The position numbers were made by a program, and so were the translations under genes. The notes beneath the pieces were generated by a model. It was not told where the DNA came from, did no database searches, and saw only the letters and a program-made list of their open reading frames with translations. From CAZKUR01 sp964556005 (GTDB taxonomy: Bacteria > Bacteroidota > Ignavibacteria > Ignavibacteriales > Ignavibacteriaceae): a stretch of 64,000 bases of DNA. The stretch lies in contig CAZKUR010000012.1 of assembly GCA_964556005.1 (NCBI GenBank), forward strand, positions 7,458 through 71,457, written 5' to 3'. Positions 9,163-16,653 of this stretch are shown in pieces (the stretch's first letter is position 1; each line of letters opens with the position of its first letter).

Positions 9163-10026
9163 TCAAATTTTTAGAGAAATCTTTTTAAGTGAAAATAAAC
9201 TGACTATTAGCCCAAGTATAGGCCCTAAGATCAGAAGCACCGCCAGGTAAAGTAACCTATGCGTCCCTATAATCCTAAAAACTTGCAAATATGTATCGAA
9301 ATAATATATAAACACGCTGAAAAAAAGTATGGATAAAAAACCGCCTAATAAACCGATTAGCATACCGTTAATGATTATCGGTATTTTAATGGTAGAAAGT
9401 TTTGCCCCAACCAGCTTCATAGTTTCCATTTCATCATACTTTGAAGTGATAATTAATTTAATAGTGCTGTAAACAACGTAAACTGAAATTAATAAAATTA
9501 ATGCCGCTGCAATAAAAATATATGTCTTTAATTTATCAAGGTATCTCAAAATTGTTTGAGTAAAATCCTGCTTATAAACAATCTCATCAACACCTTCAAA
9601 TTTTTTTATTGTTTGTATAACTTTTTCAAGGGAATCTTTTACCAGGTACTGTTCTTTTAGCGTAATTGAAAATGAAGCGGGCAGAGGATTATAATCAAGA
9701 AGCTTTTTGAAATCATCCCCGGTTTCTTTAACAAATATATCGGCAGCATCTTCCTTGCTTATGTATTTGATTGAATTTATAAATTCCAGATTCTGCAGTT
9801 TATTTTCTAAGTGCTTTGTCTGTTTTTCATTAATGTAATTTTTTAAAAAAATATTTATTTCGATATTCTGCTTTATCTTTTTTTGAATATAATTAGAAGT
9901 GTTGATTAATAATAAAGAAGAAACGATAAGCATTACAGATATGCTCATTGAGATAAGAGAAAGCACGAAAGAAGATTTTGCTCTCGCTATTAATTTAAAA
10001 GCTTCCTTCAACCAAAAAGTAACCAT
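9163..10026 (-). CDS. ftsX: Cell division permease FtsX
   Basis: The 287-residue protein has the FtsX layout. A cytoplasmic start (MVTFWLKEAFKLIARAK) and first membrane helix (about 22-43) precede a periplasmic domain of about 100 residues, with three more helices in the FtsX permease domain (near 170, 220 and 260). The conserved turn KYDEMETMKLVGA lies before the third helix. FtsX with the ATPase FtsE normally controls peptidoglycan hydrolases at the septum; no ftsE is present in this window. It follows two lipoprotein genes at 18-23 bases in what looks like one operon with ybaB and recR. Confidence 0.92.
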   Translation of the reverse strand: MVTFWLKEAFKLIARAKSSFVLSLISMSISVMLIVSSLLLINTSNYIQKKIKQNIEINIFLKNYINEKQTKHLENKLQNLEFINSIKYISKEDAADIFVKETGDDFKKLLDYNPLPASFSITLKEQYLVKDSLEKVIQTIKKFEGVDEIVYKQDFTQTILRYLDKLKTYIFIAAALILLISVYVVYSTIKLIITSKYDEMETMKLVGAKLSTIKIPIIINGMLIGLLGGFLSILFFSVFIYYFDTYLQVFRIIGTHRLLYLAVLLILGPILGLIVSLFSLKKISLKI

Positions 10027-10044
10027 TAATAATCAGCCGGTTTA

Positions 10045-10560
10045 TTAAAAATTTGTTTCGTCTATCCACTTAGTAATTTGCCATTTCCCGGAAGAAGGGC
10101 TTTTCTTCAATGAAAGGTTTACTCTTCCGTCCAGACGTATTACATCAGTAGGATTAAATGTAATAGTTAGATTAAAGCTCCTGACAATCGTTGCACTCAG
10201 AGAGTCGATAGAAGATAACACCGTATTATTCCAGATTAAATCCAATCTTTGAGTATTTTGAAAAAGGCCGTAAGTGGCTTTCATTTCATCGTCTCTTCCC
10301 CACGAGACATCAAATCCCTGGTCATAATCGCGGTAAGTAAAGATAAAATCCTGACTTATAAACTGACCGTAAATCGAAGTATCTTTAAACGTATAAGCAT
10401 ACTGAAAATTTTGAAATACTCCGTCAACTGTTTTTAAATCGGAAAGTGTAGAACTGGAATTACCGCTGCTGTGATCAAAAGCTGGAGCAAAAGGATTTTT
10501 ACATCCGGCAGAAATAATTACCGAGGCCAGCAAAATAATTATGTAAAATTTTATATTAAT
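10045..10560 (-). CDS. Lipoprotein, probable ATT start
   Basis: This is a lipoprotein of about 171 residues. The annotatable TTG at 10533 leaves only 11 residues before the lipobox cysteine, too short for a signal peptide. Reading upstream in frame, an ATT at 10560 gives the lipoprotein leader (M)NIKFYIIILLASVIISAGC, and AAAGGAAG lies at a proper distance before it. The next in-frame codon group upstream ends in TGA, so no ATG is available. The ATT overlaps the stop of the preceding gene. The mature part (ENFQYAY-like helix, then a beta-rich half ending SGKWQITKWIDE) resembles NTF2/SnoaL-fold proteins and the adjacent lipoprotein. Function unknown. Confidence 0.7.
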   Translation of the reverse strand: MNIKFYIIILLASVIISAGCKNPFAPAFDHSSGNSSSTLSDLKTVDGVFQNFQYAYTFKDTSIYGQFISQDFIFTYRDYDQGFDVSWGRDDEMKATYGLFQNTQRLDLIWNNTVLSSIDSLSATIVRSFNLTITFNPTDVIRLDGRVNLSLKKSPSSGKWQITKWIDETNF

Positions 10561-11122
10561 GGAATCTTCCTTTCAACTCACTCCAGCTTGGTAAATCGCC
10601 GTTCTTAGTGTCCTGCCAGAAATAAATAACCCACACGCCTCTTGAGTCTCTAACCATGTCAAACCGCAATTCACCTTCATAAACCTGCGGGATGGAAGTT
10701 TGATCGAAAAGAACAGTCAAAGAATAAGATGCAGAATAAATCAAACTGTCTCCTTGCGGACTTGAATTTTCGTTTGTTAATATCAAATTCATCTGGTAGG
10801 TTTTTATATTATTAAAATATTGTTCTTCATCATATTTCCCCCAATTTTGCGATAAAGCAGGGAATTGCAATGCCGCACTGCTCGACGGTATAAAATAAAA
10901 CTTTTTATCGGTAAAAAGAGAATCGGAAAGGCATGCTAAATAATTTTGAACATTCCCGTCGTGTATAGCATTTTTTAAGTTGGTTATTAAATCCTGCGTT
11001 GTCAGTGGATACTGGAAGTTGCTGTTTATCTGGTTAGGCGCTTCTGCCTGCCTTGTTGAAAACAAATCGCAGCCTGAAAACCCTAAGAAAAGAAAAACTT
11101 GTAAAAATAATATTAGTTTCAT
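10556..11122 (-). CDS. Lipoprotein, NTF2-like
   Basis: This 188-residue lipoprotein has a signal peptide ending in the lipobox GFSGC (cysteine 18). After a polar linker come TTQDLITNLKNAIHDGNVQN, then DSLFTDKKFYFIPS, then a beta-rich stretch that ends VWVIYFWQD. The helix-then-sheet order and the closing Trp-rich strand suggest an NTF2-like fold, and the same layout is seen in the next gene, so the two are probably an old tandem duplication. Its ATG overlaps the methyltransferase stop as ATGA. Ligand and function are not known. Confidence 0.75.
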   Translation of the reverse strand: MKLILFLQVFLFLGFSGCDLFSTRQAEAPNQINSNFQYPLTTQDLITNLKNAIHDGNVQNYLACLSDSLFTDKKFYFIPSSSAALQFPALSQNWGKYDEEQYFNNIKTYQMNLILTNENSSPQGDSLIYSASYSLTVLFDQTSIPQVYEGELRFDMVRDSRGVWVIYFWQDTKNGDLPSWSELKGRFH

Positions 11123-11853
11123 TTCTGCAAGATTAATATAATTCGAGGTGAATTTTCAATATCAAAATTGTTTCCGTAAAAATCTCCGAAAAGCTTAAGT
11201 TTTTTAAAGCCGGTTCTTTCAAGTGTTTCAAGCAATTCATTAATGTGAAACATTCTAACCGATTCCATATAATGTTTAATTGAACCGTTTCTTTGAATTG
11301 TTATTTTTTTGACTACCCGGTTGCCTTCAATCGAACGTTTCTGAATTATTTTACCGTTCTCTATTTCGTCCTCCGATTGAGGGATGAGGTTTTTTTCTAT
11401 AAAGTTTTTATTTAAATAGTCCAGCGCAAAAAACCCGCCGGCCGATAAATGAAAAAATACGATCTCAAAAATTTTATTATTTTCTTTATCGTCATTAAAA
11501 TAACCAATACTTGTAAATAAATTTAAAGCAAGCTTGAAGCGTTTTTCACTGGAAAATTTTCTTAAATCTGTTCTAATAAATTCTATCTTGAGCCCGAAAT
11601 CTTTAGCTGTTGATCTAGCTACAGCCAGAAGGTTTTCGCTTAAATCAACTGCAGTAACTTTAAAGCCTTTCTGTGCTAGAGAAATAGAATGTCTTCCTGC
11701 CCCGCAGGCCATATCGAGGACATTTGAATTTTCCGGCAAAGAAATATTTTGTAAAATTAAATCAATTAACTTCTGTGCATCAATTTCATTACGGTGACGG
11801 TAAACGTTCAGATATTCTTCTGTGTTAAACCACTCTTCATACCATTGACTCAT
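11119..11853 (-). CDS. Class I SAM-dependent methyltransferase
   Basis: The 244-residue protein has a Rossmann-like methyltransferase core. VLDMACGAGRHSISLAQKG at about 44-62 is motif I, which binds S-adenosylmethionine. TAVDLSENLL is the acidic post-I loop, and FKLALNLFTSIGYF is motif IV with the Gly-Tyr-Phe pattern common in the Methyltransf_25 group. The substrate cannot be inferred. It starts inside the end of recR through an ATGA overlap and its own stop overlaps the next start, so it belongs to the ybaB-recR operon. Confidence 0.85.
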   Translation of the reverse strand: MSQWYEEWFNTEEYLNVYRHRNEIDAQKLIDLILQNISLPENSNVLDMACGAGRHSISLAQKGFKVTAVDLSENLLAVARSTAKDFGLKIEFIRTDLRKFSSEKRFKLALNLFTSIGYFNDDKENNKIFEIVFFHLSAGGFFALDYLNKNFIEKNLIPQSEDEIENGKIIQKRSIEGNRVVKKITIQRNGSIKHYMESVRMFHINELLETLERTGFKKLKLFGDFYGNNFDIENSPRIILILQK

Positions 11854-12449
11854 TCGAGAACTATTCTTCCTAAAACGGCCCTCCCAATTGTAGCTTCATC
11901 TGCAAATTCCAGATCGCCGCCAACCGGCAGGCCTCTTGCTATTCTTGTTATTTTAATTCCTAAAGGCTTAATTAATTTAGCCAGGTAAAGGGTTGTTGTT
12001 TCACCTTCGGTGTCAGGGTTCAATGCCATAATAACTTCTTTAATATCTTCGTTTTCAAAACGTTTGAATAATTCATTTACTTTAAGATCGTCGGCAGCAA
12101 CACCTGACAGGGGCGACAACACTCCGCCAAGCACATGATATAATCCATTGAATTCATGAGTCTTCTCTATTGCAATTACATCGCTTGCTTCCTCGACAAC
12201 ACAAATCTGAGATTTGTCGCGTTTTTCACTTTTACAAATATCGCAAAATTCATCAACAGAAAGATTAAAGCACCTGCTGCAAAGTCTTAATTTGGTCTTC
12301 AAATCCTTAACAGCGTTTACAAGACTATTCACGGATTGTTCGTCGGTTTTAAGTAAATGCAGCGCCAAACGCTGTGCAGTTTTTTTCCCGATACCGGGAA
12401 GCTTGCTTAATTCTTCAATCGCAATTTGCAGGGGTTCAGCTATTAACAA
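11850..12449 (-). CDS. recR: Recombination mediator protein RecR
   Basis: RecR of 199 residues, the usual length. It has an N-terminal helix-hairpin-helix (LSKLPGIGKKTAQRLALHLL), a four-cysteine zinc site at C57, C60, C69 and C72, and a Toprim domain starting CVVEEASDVIAIEKT and containing ALNPDTEGETT. RecR acts with RecF and RecO to load RecA on single-stranded gaps. The gene follows ybaB by one base, an arrangement conserved widely in bacteria (dnaX-ybaB-recR). dnaX is not in this window. Confidence 0.97.
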   Translation of the reverse strand: MLIAEPLQIAIEELSKLPGIGKKTAQRLALHLLKTDEQSVNSLVNAVKDLKTKLRLCSRCFNLSVDEFCDICKSEKRDKSQICVVEEASDVIAIEKTHEFNGLYHVLGGVLSPLSGVAADDLKVNELFKRFENEDIKEVIMALNPDTEGETTTLYLAKLIKPLGIKITRIARGLPVGGDLEFADEATIGRAVLGRIVLE

Positions 12450-12450
12450 T

Positions 12451-12777
12451 TTAAAGTCCCGGTATATTAAAGCCTGGAGGAATCATTCCTTTTGTTACTT
12501 TGGCCATTTCCTCTTCGGCCATTTTTGAGGCCGATTGCAAAGCTTTATTTATCGCAGCAATAACCAAATCTTCAAGAATTTCCTTTTCATCAGATTTTAT
12601 TACCTGCGGATCGATTTCAAGTGAAATTATTTCTTTATTACCGTTTGCAGTGGCTTTTACCATTCCTCCGCCGGCTTCTTCATTTACGGTTTTGCTCCCT
12701 AATTCAGCCTGAACTTTTTGCATTTCTTCCTGCATTTTCTGCACTTGTTTCAAAACTCCTTGCATTCCGCCTTTCAT
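12451..12777 (-). CDS. ybaB: YbaB/EbfC nucleoid-associated protein
   Basis: This 108-residue protein has the YbaB/EbfC pattern. A helix rich in Gln, Lys and Met (GVLKQVQKMQEEMQKVQAEL) is followed by a short beta section with the conserved VKATANGNKEIISLEIDP and then the helix DLVIAAINKALQSA. The C-terminus is PPGFNIPGL. These small dimeric proteins bind DNA and help shape the nucleoid. It heads the operon ybaB-recR-methyltransferase-lipoproteins-ftsX and is transcribed away from the purC-like gene. Confidence 0.95.
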   Translation of the reverse strand: MKGGMQGVLKQVQKMQEEMQKVQAELGSKTVNEEAGGGMVKATANGNKEIISLEIDPQVIKSDEKEILEDLVIAAINKALQSASKMAEEEMAKVTKGMIPPGFNIPGL

Positions 12778-12927
12778 TAAAAGTCTCCTGTATAGTTAAA
12801 ATATTAGAATTTTTATGATTTTCGCTCAAATATAATATAATAAATTGACTTTATACACCTAATTTTTATAATTTCAATTCTATAATTTTTAGGATGTAAA
12901 TCAAGTTCAAAAAATTCTACTATTCAT

Positions 12928-13611
12928 TTGGAAAACAACGACACAATTTCTAAGGATTTCCCGTTAAATGGCCAAGGTTTTATTCATACCGAATACCCTG
13001 ATTTTATTATTTTAAATGATTCAAAAAAAGTAAAAGTAAAGGATCTTGGTGTAAAGTTCACTGCGATAAATTCTTTCTTTTTTGATTATTTGAAAGAATA
13101 TCATATCCCGACGGCCTTTGTAAAAAACGATAAGAAAAATTCAATGCAATATATTAAGCACGAGCGATTTCCTTTCTCCGTAAAAATTTCCAACGTGGTT
13201 GATAAGCGAACTTCAAAAATTTTTTGTAAGACAGAAGGCTGCCATTTGAACCTGCCCATATTTGAACTCCATTACGGTGAACAAAATAATTGTATAGTTA
13301 ATGAAAGTCATTTAATAACTTTTGATTTGTGCACAAATGAAGATTTAAAGCTGATCTACAGAATTTGTTCTAAAGCAAATGCAGTGCTAAAATCATTCTT
13401 TGAAAGAAGAAATGAAACATTGGCTGAAGTTTTCTGTTACTTCGGCAAGCATGAAGGAAAAATTTATTTGATAGACGACTTTACTCCCAAAAGCCTTAAA
13501 ATTATTCCATCTGATATGGCTAACGGCAAGTGGATCGACCCTTATAACTTAACAACATCCTCGGAAATCCGGAAATATACCGATGTCCTTTTCAATCTAA
13601 CGAGTGTCTAA
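12928..13611 (+). CDS. Degenerate PurC (SAICAR synthetase) paralogue
   Basis: The 227-residue product aligns by eye with SAICAR synthetase along its length. VKFTAINSFFFDYLKEYHIPTAF matches the segment after the nucleotide loop, and RFPFSVKISNVV matches the P(I/L)EVIVRN segment. NLPIFELHYGEQNN and the late LAEVFCYFGKHEGKIYLIDDFTP correspond to the LVDFKLEFG..ILLADEI(S/T)P region. The glycine-rich ATP loop (YEGKxK) and several catalytic positions are altered, so it may not make SAICAR. A full-length PurC is encoded at 52891-53787, so this is a second, divergent copy. The TTG start at 12928 has no clear ribosome site and is uncertain. It leads a run with psd, pssA, purS and purQ. Confidence 0.7.
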   Translation: MENNDTISKDFPLNGQGFIHTEYPDFIILNDSKKVKVKDLGVKFTAINSFFFDYLKEYHIPTAFVKNDKKNSMQYIKHERFPFSVKISNVVDKRTSKIFCKTEGCHLNLPIFELHYGEQNNCIVNESHLITFDLCTNEDLKLIYRICSKANAVLKSFFERRNETLAEVFCYFGKHEGKIYLIDDFTPKSLKIIPSDMANGKWIDPYNLTTSSEIRKYTDVLFNLTSV

Positions 13612-13613
13612 CA

Positions 13614-14267
13614 ATGTTTACAAAATATGGATACTCAACCCTCGGAATTATTTCTATCATCTCATTTTTTTTAATTGCAGCAAGTTTTTTTATTGAGAAT
13701 AATTATATAAAAATAACTTTATTAGTAATAACATTTTTATTTTTATTCTTTAGTTTGAATTTTTTCCGCGACCCGGATAGAAAAATTCCTGTCAAGGATA
13801 ATCTTGTAGTTTCACCTGCAGACGGGAAAGTTCTTTTTGTTAAAGAAGTCGAGGAAGATAATTTTATCAAAGGAAAAGGAAAGCAAATTTCTATTTTTAT
13901 GTCTCCGCTTGATGTTCACGTAAATAGAATCCCGGTCAGCGGAACAGTTGAATACTTGCATTATCACGCAGGAGATTACATTGCCGCTTTCAAAGATAAA
14001 GCAAGCGAATTAAATGAGAGAGCCGAGTTCGGAATAAAATCAAAATTCGGTAAAATATTTTTTACACAAGTTGCCGGGTTTGTGGCAAGAAGAATTATTT
14101 ATGAAATAAAAAAGGGTGATGAAGTTAAAATCGGAGATAGATTCGGAATGATAAAATTCGGAAGCAGAGTCGATGTTGTAGCGCCGGACGGCTGGCAGCC
14201 GAAAGTAAAAAAGAACGATAAAGTAATTGCCGGTGAAACAATACTTTTTGAATATACGGATAAATAA
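13614..14267 (+). CDS. psd: Phosphatidylserine decarboxylase, short (archaeal-type) form
   Basis: This 217-residue enzyme converts phosphatidylserine to phosphatidylethanolamine. Two hydrophobic helices lie at 10-30 and 32-49. NFFRDPDRKIP is followed by SPADGKVLFV, typical of the family, and IFMSPLDVHVNRIPVSG is the conserved core. Autocleavage to the alpha and beta chains should take place in FGSRVD near the C-terminus, where the serine becomes the pyruvoyl group. Short Psd enzymes of this size are usual in Bacteroidota and many other phyla. The stop overlaps the pssA ATG by one base (TAATG). Confidence 0.95.
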   Translation: MFTKYGYSTLGIISIISFFLIAASFFIENNYIKITLLVITFLFLFFSLNFFRDPDRKIPVKDNLVVSPADGKVLFVKEVEEDNFIKGKGKQISIFMSPLDVHVNRIPVSGTVEYLHYHAGDYIAAFKDKASELNERAEFGIKSKFGKIFFTQVAGFVARRIIYEIKKGDEVKIGDRFGMIKFGSRVDVVAPDGWQPKVKKNDKVIAGETILFEYTDK

Positions 14268-14986
14268 TGAATAGATTTCGTGTTACCCGTTCTGTTATAC
14301 CGAATCTTTTTACTTCAATGAATATGTTCGCCGGGTTTTTATCTATTCTTAATACCGGTCAGGGAAGATATATTAACGCAGCCTGGTTGATAATTATTGC
14401 GGGAATATTCGATGCGCTCGACGGCGTTATGGCAAGATTGACCAAATCCAGCAGCGAATTAGGCGTTGAACTGGACTCACTCTCAGATTTAGTTAGCTTC
14501 GGCGTGGCTCCTGCTTATTTAATTTATTCTACATATCTTCACGACTTTAACACCATTGGAATTTTTATCAGTTCATTTATTATGCTTGCCGGCGGTTTTA
14601 GATTGGCGCGCTACAATATTCAATTAGTTGGATTTGAAAAAACATCTTTTAAAGGATTACCGATTCCTATTTCGGCAATTACAATATCCGGATTTGTACT
14701 TATCTATTACCACAAATCAAGCGGTTTCGAACCCCCGTATTCATTCTATATAATCCCATTGATAATTTTGCTTTCGCTCTTAATGGTAAGTAAAATAAAA
14801 TATGACTCGTTCCCAAAATTCACGGCTAAAGGTATAAAAGAAAAACCTTTTCATATCATTTTCATAATTGCTGCAATAATAACGCTGATAATTACTTCCG
14901 GGAAAGCTTTGTTTTATATTTTTGCAATCATGATTTTGTTTGGTATTTTTCGTCACATATTCATTTTCTTTAACAAAAAGAAATAA
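14267..14986 (+). CDS. pssA: CDP-diacylglycerol-serine O-phosphatidyltransferase
   Basis: This 239-residue membrane enzyme makes phosphatidylserine from CDP-diacylglycerol and serine, the substrate for the Psd encoded just before. The CDP-alcohol phosphotransferase signature is complete: DALDGVMARLTKS, then ELGVELDSLSD, giving the D-G-A-R-G-D-D spacing that holds the metal ions. Several membrane segments follow, with a basic C-terminus. Together with psd it forms a compact phosphatidylethanolamine pathway unit. Confidence 0.95.
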   Translation: MNRFRVTRSVIPNLFTSMNMFAGFLSILNTGQGRYINAAWLIIIAGIFDALDGVMARLTKSSSELGVELDSLSDLVSFGVAPAYLIYSTYLHDFNTIGIFISSFIMLAGGFRLARYNIQLVGFEKTSFKGLPIPISAITISGFVLIYYHKSSGFEPPYSFYIIPLIILLSLLMVSKIKYDSFPKFTAKGIKEKPFHIIFIIAAIITLIITSGKALFYIFAIMILFGIFRHIFIFFNKKK

Positions 14987-15022
14987 TAAGTTTTAATCAT
15001 AAATATTCGGAAGTTCAGAACA

Positions 15023-15274
15023 TTGTTTAAAGTAAAAGTATTAATTAAAAGACGACCTTCCATTTTGGATCCCCAGGGAAAAGCCGTTGAAAAAGGAGCT
15101 AAGCTTCTTGGATTAAATAATATCCGCGATACGAGAATAGATAAATACATCGAGTTCACCGTTGACTCCGATGATAAATCGGCCGCGGAAAAAGAAGTTA
15201 ACGAATATTGTAAAAAACTGTTGGCTAACCCGATAATGGAAAATTTTGAATTTTCAATGGATGAGATCAAATGA
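15023..15274 (+). CDS. purS: Phosphoribosylformylglycinamidine synthase, PurS subunit
   Basis: PurS of 83 residues, the usual size. It starts MFKVKVLIKRRPSILDPQGKA, and VEKGAKLLGLNNIRDTRIDKYIEF is the conserved dimer core. It forms the bridging subunit of the three-part FGAM synthase with PurQ and the small-type PurL; no purL is in this window. The start is TTG at 15023, with GGAAG about ten bases upstream. Its stop overlaps the purQ start as ATGA. Confidence 0.93.
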   Translation: MFKVKVLIKRRPSILDPQGKAVEKGAKLLGLNNIRDTRIDKYIEFTVDSDDKSAAEKEVNEYCKKLLANPIMENFEFSMDEIK

Positions 15275-15969
15275 ATCCGAAATTTGGAGTGGTTGTATTT
15301 CCAGGTTCAAACTGCGACCATGATGCATATTACTCGTTAAAAAAAATTTTAAACGTCGAAACCTCTTTTCTATGGCATAAAGATACCGATCTTAAAAATT
15401 CCGATGTTATTATCCTGCCAGGCGGATTTTCATATGGAGACTATCTACGAACCGGTGCTATTGCAAGATTTTCGCCTATTATGGATAAAGTTATAAATTT
15501 TGCTGAAAAAGGCGGTTTTGTTATCGGAATCTGCAACGGGTTTCAAATTTTATTGGAAGCCGGGCTTTTACCGGGTGTCATGTTGAAAAATAAATCGCTA
15601 CAATTTGTATCAAAGGATGTATATCTTTCAGTATGCAATGATAACACTATTTTTACAAAAGGTATCGTAGGCAATAAAATAATCAAAGTACCGGTTGCTC
15701 ACGGAGATGGAAATTATTTTGCGGACGAGGAAACTTTAAATTCACTTATTGAAAATAACCAGGTAGTTTTTAGATATTCATCTGAAGCCGGGGAAATAAG
15801 CGAATTATTTAATCCCAACGGTTCTCTTGAAAACATTGCAGGAATAATAAATAGAAAAGGAAATATTTTAGGTATGATGCCGCATCCTGAAAGAAGCTGC
15901 GACCCGGTGCTTGGCAAAACGGATGGTGCATTAATATTTAAATCAATAATAAATAACGGATTTAATTAA
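15271..15969 (+). CDS. purQ: Phosphoribosylformylglycinamidine synthase, PurQ subunit
   Basis: This 232-residue class I glutamine amidotransferase supplies ammonia for purine synthesis. It starts FGVVVFPGSNCDHDAYY. The nucleophile is the cysteine in VIGICNGFQILLEAGLLPG (near residue 88), and the His/Glu pair lies in GMMPHPERSCDP near 207. VPVAHGDGNYF is typical of PurQ. It is translationally coupled to purS. The neighbouring purC-like gene makes this a partial purine gene group mixed with phospholipid and Tat genes. Confidence 0.96.
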   Translation: MNPKFGVVVFPGSNCDHDAYYSLKKILNVETSFLWHKDTDLKNSDVIILPGGFSYGDYLRTGAIARFSPIMDKVINFAEKGGFVIGICNGFQILLEAGLLPGVMLKNKSLQFVSKDVYLSVCNDNTIFTKGIVGNKIIKVPVAHGDGNYFADEETLNSLIENNQVVFRYSSEAGEISELFNPNGSLENIAGIINRKGNILGMMPHPERSCDPVLGKTDGALIFKSIINNGFN

Positions 15970-15980
15970 AAGGTGAGGAA

Positions 15981-16166
15981 ATGTTTCAAAATTTAGGTAC
16001 CGGTGAAATATTATTAATCGTATTGGCTATATTGCTTTTATTTGGCGCTAAAAAAATCCCGGAATTGGCAAAAGGTCTGGGAAAAGGCATGAGCGAATTT
16101 AAAAAAGGATTGAAAGACGTTCAGGACAATATAACACAAGAAGAGAAAAAAGAAGAAAAGAAATAA
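15981..16166 (+). CDS. tatA: Twin-arginine translocase subunit TatA, first copy
   Basis: This 61-residue TatA/TatE protein has a membrane helix (ILLIVLAILLLFGAKKIPEL), the FGxKxxPEL hinge, an amphipathic helix (GLGKGMSEFKKGLKDVQDNI) and a charged tail. TatA oligomers form the passage for folded proteins with twin-arginine signals. AGGTGAGGAA lies just before the ATG. The next gene is a close paralogue. No tatC is visible in the window. Confidence 0.95.
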   Translation: MFQNLGTGEILLIVLAILLLFGAKKIPELAKGLGKGMSEFKKGLKDVQDNITQEEKKEEKK

Positions 16167-16181
16167 TTTGTAGAGGCAGCT

Positions 16182-16379
16182 ATGTTCGAAAATATTGGCT
16201 TTGGCGAACTGTTATTAATAGTACTGGCGATATTACTGTTATTCGGCGCCAAAAGAATCCCGGAAATAGCAAGAAACATCGGAAAAGGTATGAATGAATT
16301 TAAAAAAGGCCTGAAAGATGTTCAGGATAATATAAATTTATCCGATGAAGACAAAAAAGACAATAATAAGAAATCTTAG
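16182..16379 (+). CDS. tatA: Twin-arginine translocase subunit TatA, second copy
   Basis: A 65-residue paralogue of the gene 15 bases upstream. The membrane helix and hinge are almost the same (LLIVLAILLLFGAKRIPEIA), and the amphipathic helix ends in the same FKKGLKDVQDNI, while the acidic-basic tail differs. The similarity indicates a tandem duplication. One copy may have a TatE- or TatB-like role; the short length argues against a true TatB. A perfect palindrome with terminator character follows. Confidence 0.94.
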   Translation: MFENIGFGELLLIVLAILLLFGAKRIPEIARNIGKGMNEFKKGLKDVQDNINLSDEDKKDNNKKS

Positions 16380-16422
16380 ACTCGAATAGATACTCGATAA
16401 ATCTAAAAACATTTTTATTTAG

Positions 16423-16448
16423 TCCTTTGGTTCATATGAACCAAAGGA
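16423..16448. terminator. Perfect 26-base palindrome, probable terminator after tatA
   Basis: The 13-base arm TCCTTTGGTTCAT is followed directly by its exact complement, giving a palindrome without a separate loop. It lies 43 bases after the second tatA stop and is followed by a moderately T-rich stretch (TTTCATTTGCTCTTTT). This fits an intrinsic terminator for the psd-pssA-purSQ-tatA run. The remaining bases up to sucD at 16654 hold nothing else I can identify. Confidence 0.6.
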
Positions 16449-16653
16449 TTTCATTTGCTCTTTTATAAAAATACAAATGAGATGATCAGATCTCTAAAAT
16501 CAATCTAATTCTCCCCGGCAAAGCTCTTACTGTTTTTCAGCTAACATCTAAAAAAAATCTTAAAGTATATTTGATAAATCTTAAGAATTTCTGCGATGAT
16601 TTATTTATTTTTAGGGACAAATTTTTTTATACTTTAATACGGAAGAAATTTAT

